From NCBI GenBank assembly GCA_905234835.1, contig CAJOIZ010000003.1, positions 1-64,000 on the forward strand: a DNA stretch of 64,000 bases. Direction: 5' to 3'. This document shows, one piece after another, positions 29,501-37,500 of the stretch. The DNA comes from Paludibacteraceae bacterium. GTDB lineage: Bacteria; Bacteroidota; Bacteroidia; Bacteroidales; Paludibacteraceae. The notes beneath the pieces are model-generated. The model searched no databases. It was not told the origin of the DNA and was given only the letters and a program-made list of their open reading frames with translations. The position numbers were made by a program, and so were the translations under genes. Within the stretch, counting starts at the first letter, position 1. Every line of letters begins with the position of its first letter.

Positions 29501-30116
29501 CTATACTGTGCCCGGCGACTATTCGGCGACTATCTATTTCGATAACGGCTATTGCCTTGACTCCAATCTGCTCGTTATGCCGTTTGACTTCCAAGTGCGT
29601 TATCCGTCGTGGCTGATGGAGCAGCACTGGAACGATGCGATAGGTCTGCTCGTTGATTCGCTCAACGGCGGGTATCATTTCTATGCGTTCCAGTGGTACA
29701 AGAACGACGTACTGATGCCGGGCGAGACCAAGCCTTATTTCTACTGCCCGCAGTACTTGGAGAGCGATGCCCTGTATAGCGTGGCGTTGAGCCGTTCCAG
29801 CGATTCGCTGACGTATTTCACCTGTTATCTGTCGCCCGACCTGTCGCAGCAGCAGACGCTTACACCTTCGTTACCCTATATATCCGTAGTACCCACTCAC
29901 GTGGTGGTAGAGAACCCCGTGGTCAATATCCTGTGCGTGAACAGCGGTACGTATGAGATTTTTGACCCGTACGGAGCCAAGCTAACGAGCGGCGTTTATC
30001 ATCCAGGGGCGCATAATGCCCAAGAGGTTCAGTTGCCTGCCGTCCCGGGAGTTTATATTTTCCACCTACACGACTCGTCCTTCTTGGAGCGAACGGTTAA
30101 AGTGCTTGTCAAATAG
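23505..30116 (+). CDS. Giant surface protein: IgGFc-binding-like N-terminus, about 16 'GCDSI' repeats, T9SS type-A sorting domain
   Basis: N-terminal GTRFLIVFPR...CSNKPVAVFAANEATNIP; repeats such as GCDSIVTFAVYVCN, GCDSVYVLNLTVLP; C-terminus PVVNILCVNSGTYEIFDPYGAKLTSGVYHPGAHNAQEVQLPAVPGVYIFHL..RTVKVLVK*. Confidence 0.85.
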   Translation: MIRTNFLTFSNKISHVCVRVACLFALWCVAALPFYGQEPEEKINTTEGTRFLIVFPRITASKFVDPTLQMYVMATANEAATITVRHKNRKMGEIRIPAGGGFGAVKIDNNYLSYVFDDDNVYPRGLTAFSNDGKTPFSCYAFIQSGPLGASARDYALAIPQKALGREYMIQTFPTDGKSTEFVIMATEDNTTVRITPSAATSTGQAAGTPFVRKLARMESVMIASKQKVKDSSDTLDMSGSLICSNKPVAVFAANEATNIPFTDAYSDDYTFEQVPPLNTYGKRFFVARPDKYVKNMECCVTALYDNTEVKETRYNEETGKTTTVTTKLNAYQSLANRLVLTEKFSNIVIETSQPVLCHTYLTSASYNSESIYDENGKLIATNTWGDPANAMLVPWDHRVKDMTFLTNALQTKENAIQYHYVHVNVRQNEIGLLQLDGETVSSSLFKTYGGDANMAYAIIPVEKFGKHRLTTTGEGFTGYVYGISADATAYMYTLGYRLDLLTDSLYITDNTNYMSPKSYDLERMKNGWYQRQFDDFPPDQPRLDTAIVCDRSTLNFAVDCDHTYDSVVWQVDKMTKQGKLERVIIREDFKFAKLSKWQHQFVQDPDKDLEASKRDRYTNYQVHAILRQPRIICPDEMPVFDTLTTVVRVMRSYDDTIPRVICDGAQVEFFSDKSHVETINSPNIPQTSELGLRTERKPTVFIGDASVTGEVKVDDQTYKIGLGKHFFKRKYETVSGCDSIVTFAVYVCNIPNPVTLKDMVLTHDKPSIKFEGGENTFYNGKTIDKPGVYTDHLRTVGCNCGGLEDPEFQGCDSTVILKVHLRDTLTTSFCDRTDNPELYGVDWKDYVWKGHEKVFPDVASQVAVGETKKFVDDNKTKDGLDSLYVLYLTRNKVTVKEYAFTIPNGFAYTWEYSDGDVTRTMDIPPGQNETKTFNARINYEGGCPMLFHLTLTWIEMEAKIEERSVCLNDTIMYRGKIYAGTNWQDTYPNASFTPVETRGLGRFQIEVETVDLGSSKITYWVGLTVNPIYEKDNKRYLCDNEVIEHNGEYFAGSKAVTNLPITLRLNKPETQYDRNIGSVLGCDSIVHTVFYMSESYRIETFDTICSNSDYVWEGHSNSGRPIYDTETGGPINFGHGRLWNNTTPRTTFVLADSLRTKSCPECPKKGCDSVYVLNLTVLPYYYQEIDVDFSEEEVLECGGVIYGGAKATKPYDVLIDQDQTITCSYKLRTGTYECDSIVVKHVRLGEVKRDTTYVFLEGGEEYTWHRTMADGTVKAVCTQKAVGGETVYCYDRYTTALGFDSIFVLALYGAQDYHFDETDSICQADGTYDWTGHMGSDHNLRINGLAVKEISLRDSGWVTIQDRLKSIKTYKDPHGGPPTTTYTDSIYTLRLYVRPVFNEVFNKDVVVSRDTLCSNETYVWERTLYIGKDYDETANPIDASSPYYDDIVYLTSSDLDANGFLNRQIPMKTVLGCDSILSLHIKFNTIGQTYLTPRIGDNDTTWTFGHGSNRHTGKEYLVDDYTDETRTIREYSYVDTLQTSAGCDSILHCDLTVLPTYLFWDPDDKTCTTEKYDWRAEYTDKFLNINLIRKDYFYDTLKSVQFGADSIRALHLVHIPGYLETSEKQLCKDAELPWHGLVIKFKPENEGDLWVNYEQRFTGVDECDSLFQARVQYFDVYSFPVKEDEVCRYQPYHWMTEDGVEHTKGLRDENGKKLKAVPTDTVGWITIYDSLSTVTCKCDSVYTLRLFVNDAALDRDSVTICSDASYTWDRNGRTYAYDADTLVRDTFVVLNDAACNDTSFLYLKINKAYHFVDDTVVVCGFDLPYTWPGHSDRIDLLPSDAEKWTQDRIFDLWDRNQTVLGCDSDYHHPVRVMPEQKTFLFDTICQGDTLYFRDHILTQTITITDEDKNIYGCDSSITMNLLVIPPTEFTVVDIPAICADDKIFDVHFASVGEPAIAYCVRFDERAHLQNFTDVNWTAIRTTDRTLTLPMPAIPDPMHYTVPGDYSATIYFDNGYCLDSNLLVMPFDFQVRYPSWLMEQHWNDAIGLLVDSLNGGYHFYAFQWYKNDVLMPGETKPYFYCPQYLESDALYSVALSRSSDSLTYFTCYLSPDLSQQQTLTPSLPYISVVPTHVVVENPVVNILCVNSGTYEIFDPYGAKLTSGVYHPGAHNAQEVQLPAVPGVYIFHLHDSSFLERTVKVLVK

Positions 30117-30118
30117 CA

Positions 30119-31180
30119 ATGAGAAGAAGAATTACCATAGTCCTTTTCTGTTTGTTGGCCTCGTTGCCTCTGTTTTCTCAGACACGTATCGCCGGCGAGC
30201 CGTCCATGCGCGGTTTGTCTTCCCGGCATTTTACTTCCCGCGATGTCAAGCGTCAGCGTGACTCACGCGGTTTGCTTCGCTCAAAGGAAACCGGCGAAGT
30301 GCATACCTTCGGTTTCTATGGCATTGGCGCTTATTCCAACGTAATGGGCGGTCCTTCGCTCCTTAAGTTGAAACCCGGCGGTTACGATGGCCGTTTCGGA
30401 ATGGTCTATGAGTTCCGTCAAGGATTGCTGATGATTCAGACCGGCGTAGGAGTATCCTTGCGCGAGATACGGAATAACGTCGGCGATATGCGTTTCACCA
30501 ACAGGGATCTTGTCTTGTATGACCCGCTGTGGGAACGCGTTATCGATTCGTGGGGTACGCCCCTTTCTACCCTCACCTATACCGTAACGGAGCGTCAGGA
30601 CCACCTGATGCAATTGCACGGGCAGATTCCGTTGTTGGCGGGAATGCATATCTACGGGTATTATCTGATGGGTGGTTTAACTTTCACGTTTCCTTTCGTG
30701 CAGGAGACCAAAACCGAGATGAACGTCACCTCCCGCGGTTCGTACGACCGTTACTACGGTATGGGTGATGATACGGAGTGGATGGAAATGGATAACCACG
30801 GCTATCGTGAACAAGTACCTCTGAAGAGCCGTAATGACGAAACGGACAAACGCTTTGATGTGCTTCTGACGTTGGAGACCGGTTACGACTGGACGACCTA
30901 CAAGAACGGTACGCATCTGCGTATCGGTGCATACGCCGATTTGGGGCTGTTCAATTTTTCCACCCAGTCGGGCGATCCCGCCATTTACGTTCCGTATGTT
31001 TCCAAGTGGGACTTTGCGACGTTTGTGGCCAAGCCGATTTGGTTCTCCAATTCGATGGGCAACTACTATCTGCACAATTTCTCGGCAGGACTGAAGTTCA
31101 CCATCCTGTTCACGTTCCCGGGCAGGGAGAAGTGCGTGATGTGCGGACTTCGCGACCGTAACGCCCGCCGTTACAGATAG
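30119..31180 (+). CDS. Outer-membrane beta-barrel-like protein, operonic with the giant protein
   Basis: Signal peptide; alternating aromatic/Gly-rich strands; starts 2 bp after upstream stop. Confidence 0.7.
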   Translation: MRRRITIVLFCLLASLPLFSQTRIAGEPSMRGLSSRHFTSRDVKRQRDSRGLLRSKETGEVHTFGFYGIGAYSNVMGGPSLLKLKPGGYDGRFGMVYEFRQGLLMIQTGVGVSLREIRNNVGDMRFTNRDLVLYDPLWERVIDSWGTPLSTLTYTVTERQDHLMQLHGQIPLLAGMHIYGYYLMGGLTFTFPFVQETKTEMNVTSRGSYDRYYGMGDDTEWMEMDNHGYREQVPLKSRNDETDKRFDVLLTLETGYDWTTYKNGTHLRIGAYADLGLFNFSTQSGDPAIYVPYVSKWDFATFVAKPIWFSNSMGNYYLHNFSAGLKFTILFTFPGREKCVMCGLRDRNARRYR

Positions 31181-31202
31181 AGTTTCTACCGTTATTTTTG
31201 CA

Positions 31203-31676
31203 TTATCCCCAACGCCTGTAAAGGTGAAGCACAGCTCGGGCAAGCAGGAAGAGAAGCAACAGGATGGCAAGGGCTGTGCAGTACTTGTAAAAGCGAGGGA
31301 TGTAACGGACTTGGATGGTTTCTGTGCGTATGACCTCGTTGGTTATGGTGTCGGCCCGTATGGTTTCACGGTCGCGCCAGCGGGTGTGCCACTTCTCAAG
31401 ATAAACGGTATCAACACGGACAGGGTGAGGCAACGAATTACCTTCCATGTCAGTTTTGTTTTCTGTCCGCGGAGTAAGCGGCGAGCCGCGCCTATACTCC
31501 ACGCGTATGCTGTCGTGGAGCCAGGTGCTGTCGCGGAGAAAGAGATTAGCGACCTGCGAGCGGCTGGTCTCTGTAGTATTTCGCACCGTGGAGCAAGCAG
31601 GTAAGATCATCGATAGTGCTGCAATGCTCAGTGAAGAAACGCTCAGGCGTAGTGACTTCAATATAATGCTCTTCAT
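31203..31676 (-). CDS. Putative lipoprotein with C-terminal TM
   Basis: Lipobox-like MILPACSTV; hydrophobic YCTALAILLLLFLLARAVL; 131-bp out-of-frame overlap with upstream ORF. Confidence 0.5.
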   Translation of the reverse strand: MKSIILKSLRLSVSSLSIAALSMILPACSTVRNTTETSRSQVANLFLRDSTWLHDSIRVEYRRGSPLTPRTENKTDMEGNSLPHPVRVDTVYLEKWHTRWRDRETIRADTITNEVIRTETIQVRYIPRFYKYCTALAILLLLFLLARAVLHLYRRWG

Positions 31677-32034
31677 CTTTGTGTTTGTTTAATCGTTCAA
31701 CAAGATCACTTTCCGTAGAGAGTGAATAGTAGAGTGTGTTACCGCATAATTGCCCCACGAGGATGCACCCTGCGGTATGTTCGCGGTTGTTGCCCGCGTG
31801 GATGCGAATACCCTCGAAGCCCGGGACATAATGGAGCAGCGGTAGCACACGTCCGAACTTGGGTGAGCGGGTGAGTGTCAGTTTGTACCAGCCAAGCGGA
31901 ATGGCTCCTTTGGGGTGCTGTGCATTGGGGACGGTAGGCGGCTCGAGTGTGCCACAAAAAGGCTTGCCGCCGATAAGCAGAATGCCCGTTGTTTCAGAGG
32001 GCGATTCATTTGTACGGATAAGAGATAATAACAT
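31546..32034 (-). CDS. DUF5675-like protein
   Basis: KPFCGTLEPPT...AIPLGWYKLTLTRSPKFGRVLPLLHYVPGFEGIRIHAGNNREHTAGCILVG. Confidence 0.8.
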   Translation of the reverse strand: MLLSLIRTNESPSETTGILLIGGKPFCGTLEPPTVPNAQHPKGAIPLGWYKLTLTRSPKFGRVLPLLHYVPGFEGIRIHAGNNREHTAGCILVGQLCGNTLYYSLSTESDLVERLNKHKDEEHYIEVTTPERFFTEHCSTIDDLTCLLHGAKYYRDQPLAGR

Positions 32035-32064
32035 AAGGATTTTGGTTTAATGGTTTAACAATAG

Positions 32065-32215
32065 GGCGGCGATACAATTGCCGGAGCTTTCATCAGAGCG
32101 GCAATCAGATTGCCGGACAATGGAAGAAAGTGGCGGTCAGGGGACCGATGTCAGGATGCTATCCTGACGCAATGAACAAAACTTTACGCGGCGATCGAAT
32201 CGCCGGAGAATGGAC
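32065..32215. repeat. Cluster of short hairpins with different stems
   Basis: GGCAATcagATTGCC, GTCAGGATgctATCCTGAC, GGCGATcgaATCGCC within about 150 bp. Confidence 0.7.
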
Positions 32216-32229
32216 GGAGGGCAATGCTT

Positions 32230-32418
32230 CTATTCCTTTTTCTTATATTGGTAATCGATACCTATTACTGCACCGGCAAAGGTGAGGATCTCGCCGAAGG
32301 CGGTGAGGACGGAAGCATCAATCACACCCAATGGAGGGACAAAGAATGCGGTAATGATAAGCAACACACCGAAAATAACGAGGACGGTTGCAAGGACGGG
32401 TTGTTTCTTGGTTTTCAT
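32230..32418 (-). CDS. Small two-TM protein
   Basis: MKTKKQPVLATVLVIFGVLLIITAFFVPPLGVIDASVLTAFGEILTFAGAVIGIDYQYKKKE; start inside longer ORF. Confidence 0.6.
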   Translation of the reverse strand: MKTKKQPVLATVLVIFGVLLIITAFFVPPLGVIDASVLTAFGEILTFAGAVIGIDYQYKKKE

Positions 32419-32422
32419 TTTG

Positions 32423-32602
32423 GTCAACGAATTAAACGGATGATGCTTGCGCATCTTCTTTTTGGTCAAAAATGATCAAAAATGATTCAAAAATTGTTCT
32501 TTCTTCTCTTTATCAACGAATTAAACTAATTGAACAAATGATGCTGACGCATCTTCTTTTTGGTCAAAAATGATTCATAAATATTTCTTACTTCTCTTTG
32601 TC
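32423..32602. repeat. Two tandem ~90-bp units
   Basis: TCAACGAATTAAAC...GATGCT[T/G][G/A]CGCATCTTCTTTTTGGTCAAAAATGAT..TTCTCTTT twice. Confidence 0.75.
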
Positions 32603-32611
32603 AACGAATTA

Positions 32612-32728
32612 GACAGGTCGGACGAGTCAGACTTGTGGGACTGGTCAGTCGAGTAGGACTTGTAGGAGTTGTAAGACTCGTAGGAATTGTCAGACTTTTA
32701 GGACTCGTCTGACTTGTCCGGCCTGTCG
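32612..32728. repeat. Degenerate 9-bp tandem array, 13 units without indel
   Basis: gacaggtcg gacgagtca gacttgtgg gactggtca gtcgagtag gacttgtag gagttgtaa gactcgtag gaattgtca gacttttag gactcgtct gacttgtcc ggcctgtcg. Confidence 0.9.
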
Positions 32729-32736
32729 GTTAACGA

Positions 32737-33060
32737 TTACAATGTCTGATACACTTTGGCGAAGATGAATCCTCGCAGGGTGCGGTAGCGGGGATGAGCG
32801 CTTTGCATGTGTGCACGCCACTGGGTGCGGTAGAGTTGTTGCTGGTCAACATCCGCCATGATGGCAGTGGTCTGCAGTGCCGCCTGCCGGAACTTGGTCA
32901 TGGCGGCAATCTGCGCCGCTGTGGGTGAGCCCGAGTAGTCGGTGTGCTGCTGTGTGTACTTGGCACCGGTGGCCGTGCGGTAACAGAAGATGGTGCGGTG
33001 CTTGCGACTGATCTTGCCGCTAATGTGGTCGATGGGGTCGATATAGACTACTTTAGACAT
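32737..33060 (-). CDS. Uncharacterised ~100-aa protein, paralogue of 33360-33665
   Basis: HISGKISRKHRTIFCYRT...PTAAQIAAMTKFRQAA...FIFAKVYQTL. Confidence 0.65.
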   Translation of the reverse strand: MSKVVYIDPIDHISGKISRKHRTIFCYRTATGAKYTQQHTDYSGSPTAAQIAAMTKFRQAALQTTAIMADVDQQQLYRTQWRAHMQSAHPRYRTLRGFIFAKVYQTL

Positions 33061-33286
33061 GATTGTGCTTTTTGTTTTTTAGAGGCATCTACTGCGGCAC
33101 CGCTCCTTCGTCGCTCGGTTTCGGTCATTATGCCCGCATAACTGGCATCCCATTCGAGTAAAACTCTTTGGGAACCCTGCAACTTCTTCAACCGTGCCTT
33201 GTATCTGCTCTCTAAAAAATCAAAAAGCAGATAAGATGAGTGTGCACACAATAGATGCGGTTTGTAAATCAAGGATAGATTTTTAG

Positions 33287-33358
33287 GACAGGTGGGACGA
33301 GTCGGACTTGTAGGACTTGTCAGTCGAGTGGGACAAGTCCGACTTGTCGGAGTTAGTG
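33287..33358. repeat. Second degenerate 9-bp tandem array (about 8 units)
   Basis: gacaggtgg gacgagtcg gacttgtag gacttgtca gtcgagtgg gacaagtcc gacttgtcg gagttagtg. Confidence 0.85.
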
Positions 33359-33359
33359 A

Positions 33360-33665
33360 TTAGAGTTTCGCGTACTCTTGGGCGAAGACGTAGCCGTTGA
33401 AGTCCTTGTACTTCTTCTGGTTCTTGAAGGAGGCGAGGTACGCTGCGGCTTGGGTCGGGTCTGCAAGGGCTGTCTTGGCGTTAGCCCTGGCGGTTGCGAA
33501 CTTGTCGCGCTGCGCCGTCTGTGCGGCAGTGGGGGCTTTGGTGGACGGATAACAGATCTTGCCCGAAAAGACTTTGCCGAACTTGCGGAAGAAATACATG
33601 TCGGAGTGACCGCAGATCTTGCCGTGCATGGACTCAACGAGTCCCATAGGTTTAACTTGTGACAT
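33360..33665 (-). CDS. Uncharacterised ~100-aa protein, paralogue of 32737-33060
   Basis: SMHGKICGHSDMYFFRKF...PTAAQTAQRDKFATAR...YVFAQEYAKL. Confidence 0.65.
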   Translation of the reverse strand: MSQVKPMGLVESMHGKICGHSDMYFFRKFGKVFSGKICYPSTKAPTAAQTAQRDKFATARANAKTALADPTQAAAYLASFKNQKKYKDFNGYVFAQEYAKL

Positions 33666-33900
33666 AATGATAGTTTTGGTTTTGGTGCCTGGACTAGACC
33701 GCTTCGCTGACGGACAGCTGACGCTGACGGATCGCTCGTTTCACTCGCTGACAGACCGCTGACAGACCGGGTTTGGTTCAGGCGGGTTAATAAAAAGGAA
33801 ATAACAGTTTGATTTCGAAATCGGGTGCAAAAGTACGATAGCGGGGAAATGCATGTTGGGACATTGTGGGACTTGGCGGCAAATGGCCCGACATAGCGTG

Positions 33901-34095
33901 TTATTGCCCGACTTCGATGTCATACTTCTCACAGAGGTAGCGAACTACTTTTGGAGGGAGAAGCTGCTGCTTGGGTTTGAGGCCCATAGAAGCCAGAAAG
34001 GCTTTGTCCGATTTGAGCCAGCGGCGGAATGTTTCCGATGATACGCCTGCCGCATTCGCGAGCTCGTATTTATACATTGATTTGTATTTTGTCAT
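33901..34095 (-). CDS. Small HTH protein (DUF4248-like)
   Basis: YELANAAGVSSETFRRWLKSDKAFLASMGLKPKQQLLPPKVVRYLCEKYDI. Confidence 0.6.
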   Translation of the reverse strand: MTKYKSMYKYELANAAGVSSETFRRWLKSDKAFLASMGLKPKQQLLPPKVVRYLCEKYDIEVGQ

Positions 34096-34596
34096 AATGC
34101 TATGTTTTATTTTAAACGAAAACCCCGAATCAAATTCGGGACAATAGAAGAAAGAATCGTATAAATCAAGAAAGAGTCAGCCCGAACAGTATTCGGGAAA
34201 ACTGACAACGTATAGCATCGGAGGTGGTCTGGCACAAGTATAACACAAAAAGAGCAACGGCAAAAAGATGCTGTCGCTCACAACCAATCTATGTAAATAA
34301 ATATGTGCTTTAAGTTATTCTCACATTATGTTAAGTCCTTTCTACTTTATGTCAGACTATTGTTGATATATATCCAACACGCATGTCAGTGTGCAGGTAC
34401 ATAGGATCTATTTTATGGCGTTTCTCGCGCTGACATACGGAAGTTTCAGTTGGGTACAAACAGAAGGCCCGTCCGCGAGTTAAAACCCCTAAGGAAGAAT
34501 TGCAGTCTATGAAAATCTGCCCCCCCTTCTCGCGAACGAGCCTCTTGCTCTTATGTTAAGTACTCCGGATGTACAGAGTACTTTGTATTATCCTGT

Positions 34597-37500
34597 TTAC
34601 TCTACACGCTGTCCTGCTGCGTCGTAGATAACGCCTTCGCGCTCGATGTAGAGAACGCCGTCACGGATGAACTTGCGTGTTTCGGGAACTGCCTGTAGTT
34701 CGCCGTTAACTACTTCGAGTTCGCCGGCATCCTCGCCGTCAACCACGATGCGGACACGCTCCATGACTTCTAATGAAGCACCGTTGATACTGCGGAACAC
34801 ACCGCGATAAGCGAGAACCGTGCTACCCGAAGTAGTGTTCGGATAGTAAATCTTGTTCTCTTTCAGACCCATGTATGTGTTCTCCGAATCTTTTATCTTC
34901 AGCGTACCTTTACGCAGCGTACCTACCAATTCGATTTTGTTGTCTGTCTGGCTTGGGTCGCTGTAACCGTCCAGTCCGTCGTATGCGTCCGCCACCGTCA
35001 AGTCCGCAACCTTGTCAGCAGCCAGATTGAAGGTCACGTTGTTGAATACGAACGACGACCTGCCCGCCAGCGCGTTGTTGGCATTGACGATGTAGCATTT
35101 GCCCGCTTCCAGTGAGACCGGTGCCGAGAAGTACAGCGTCACCTTGTTGCCATCGTTGGCGTTACCTGTAGCATAACGGAACTCGTATACACGGCCCTTC
35201 ATTCTGAGGTTGGTCATCTGGGCGGAGCTCACGTTGAACGGCAGGCAGAGCGTTGACCAGCGTCCCTGCACGAACGTGCGGTTGTAAATCACATTCTCCG
35301 TGCGACCGTCATTGTCAAGGAACGAGTTGTAGTGAGCGTTGTTGCAGCTTTCACAGAGAGTGAGGCCGAAGGTAGCAACAATAGTGATGTTCTCTGTCAG
35401 GGTGAGCGTATTGCCGGATGTGAAACCCTTACCGCCAACGGTCAGAGTTGCCAAGTCATGTCCGCTGGTTCCTACGGCGGTGATGGTAAGTGTGGTGCCA
35501 GGAGCTATATTGCGGCTGCCCGAAGTGAACGACTGTGCCGAGCCGTCGTTGTAACTTACCGTAATCGTACCATTGGTCGGAGCGGTGATGGTCACGGTGC
35601 GTGCAGCCACTTCCCATTTTGCATAAAGCGTGATGTCGGCAGTGATGCTGTTGGCTGCTATGGTGGTGATGGCATCGCCTGTGCACTCGCTGTTGTCATA
35701 CCAGCCGAGGAAGTTATATCCGCTCTTTGTCGGACTTACCAATTCTGTGGCACTGCCGTAGGTGTGCTTGGTCGGATAACCGCTTCCGTGTACACCGCTG
35801 AATGCTGCATCGCCTTGATCTTTGTAGGTGATGTTATACTGTTTGGCTGTCCATGTAGCGGTGTATTCCGTGTTGGCAGCGGGCATGGTGGCAGCGGGTG
35901 TCGGACTCCAGACATTGAATGTATAACCTGTCTTGGTCGGGGTGGCGGGTTGGGCAATCGTTGTGCCGTAAGCCACTGTGCCGTGCGTATAGTCGCCTGT
36001 CAGCGCGTCGCCGTCGGTCGTCCATGTCAGGGTGTAAGTGTTGCGGGTGTATTGGTACTCAATCACGAGCGTACCGTCTGCCAATATTGCCTCTGTTTGT
36101 GTGGATGGAGCGGTGAAGCCTGTGTAACTCTTCACGGCGGGTGTCACATTCGTTGCAGTTGTGCCGGTCAGGTTCTGTGTCTCTGTCGGCGTGGAAGGAT
36201 AGGTGCCGTCAAGGTTCTGCTGATAATGCTTGACTGTATAAGCCGTGTTGGTGTTGGGAGCGAAGGTTGCAGCGATGGTAACATTGCTGGTCACATTGTA
36301 TGTGTTGCCGGAAGTGAAAATGTTGCCACCTACCGTCAATGTGTTCAGGTGATAGCCGGTATTACCTGTGGCAGTGATTCTTAATGTTGTACCGTCTGCC
36401 ACTTCCGCCGTGTTGTTGGTAAATACCACATCTTCACTGGCAGTTACATTATATACGGCGAGTGTTCCGTTGGCTCCTACTGATTGAGTAACAGTGCGCG
36501 ACGATACTTCCCACTTGGCGTAAAGGGTAATATCCGCTGTGTAGTCTGTTGCACCGAGGGATGCAGATGTCGTATTGCCTACTGCGCCGGACTGACAATC
36601 AGAGGCAGTGAACCAACCGCCAAAGTTATATCCATCTTTGGTCGGTATTTTAAGCGTTGTGGCAGTACCATAGGTGTGTGTTGTCGGTGCATCGGTCTGT
36701 GTTCCGGTAAATGCTACATCGCCTTGATCCTTGTAAGTGATGGTGTAAACATCCGGCTCGAAGGTGACAGTGATGGTGTGGTCTCCGTCCATAAAGATTC
36801 CATCACCCGAATTGATATTCCCTTCCTCCGAATCTGTATGCGTGCCTACATGATAACCGGCTGCCGGTGTATAAGTGATGACGATTTCGTCCTCATTCTC
36901 AATCTCCGCCTCGTTGTTCGTGAAAGTGACAAATTCACCATTGTTGTTACTATACGCCGTCACTGTTCCGTTTCCGGTAACATTAAGGGTGAGGGTGTGT
37001 GTGGTGGGAGCCGATGCGGTCCACTTGGCATAGAGAGTGAAATTTGCCTGTTGTGCCGTTGCTCCAATGCTTGAACCAGCACTTGTGGTGCAGGCGGAGT
37101 TGGTGTACCAGCCGTCAAATGTGTATCCAGATTTTGTAGGATTAACAAGTGTAGTGGCTTTGCCGAATGTGTGTGTTGTCGGATAACCGCTGCCATGCAC
37201 GCCGCTGAATGCCACATTGCCTTGGTCTTTGTAGGTAATAGTATAGACAGGAGCATTACCAATAGTTGTTAATATTGTTGTTCCTGAACTTACCATGTCA
37301 CAATAAAAATAGGGATGATTATCTGCGCTTCCATTCAGAATGTAAATTGTTCCTCCTGTAAATTTGTAAATGTTCTGAGTATTAGGGGCGAAATAAGATG
37401 CGGCGGCCACAGAATTATTGTTCGACGTTCCCACTTTTGCATCTTTGACAATATACCCCACATAACTACTGTTATTGAGCCTAGATGTTGAGGTATATAC

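Noticed and set aside
35332-36384. 350-aa plus-strand ORF
   Set aside because: Antisense to the repeat-rich InlB-like protein; Cys/Gly-rich shadow of the repeats
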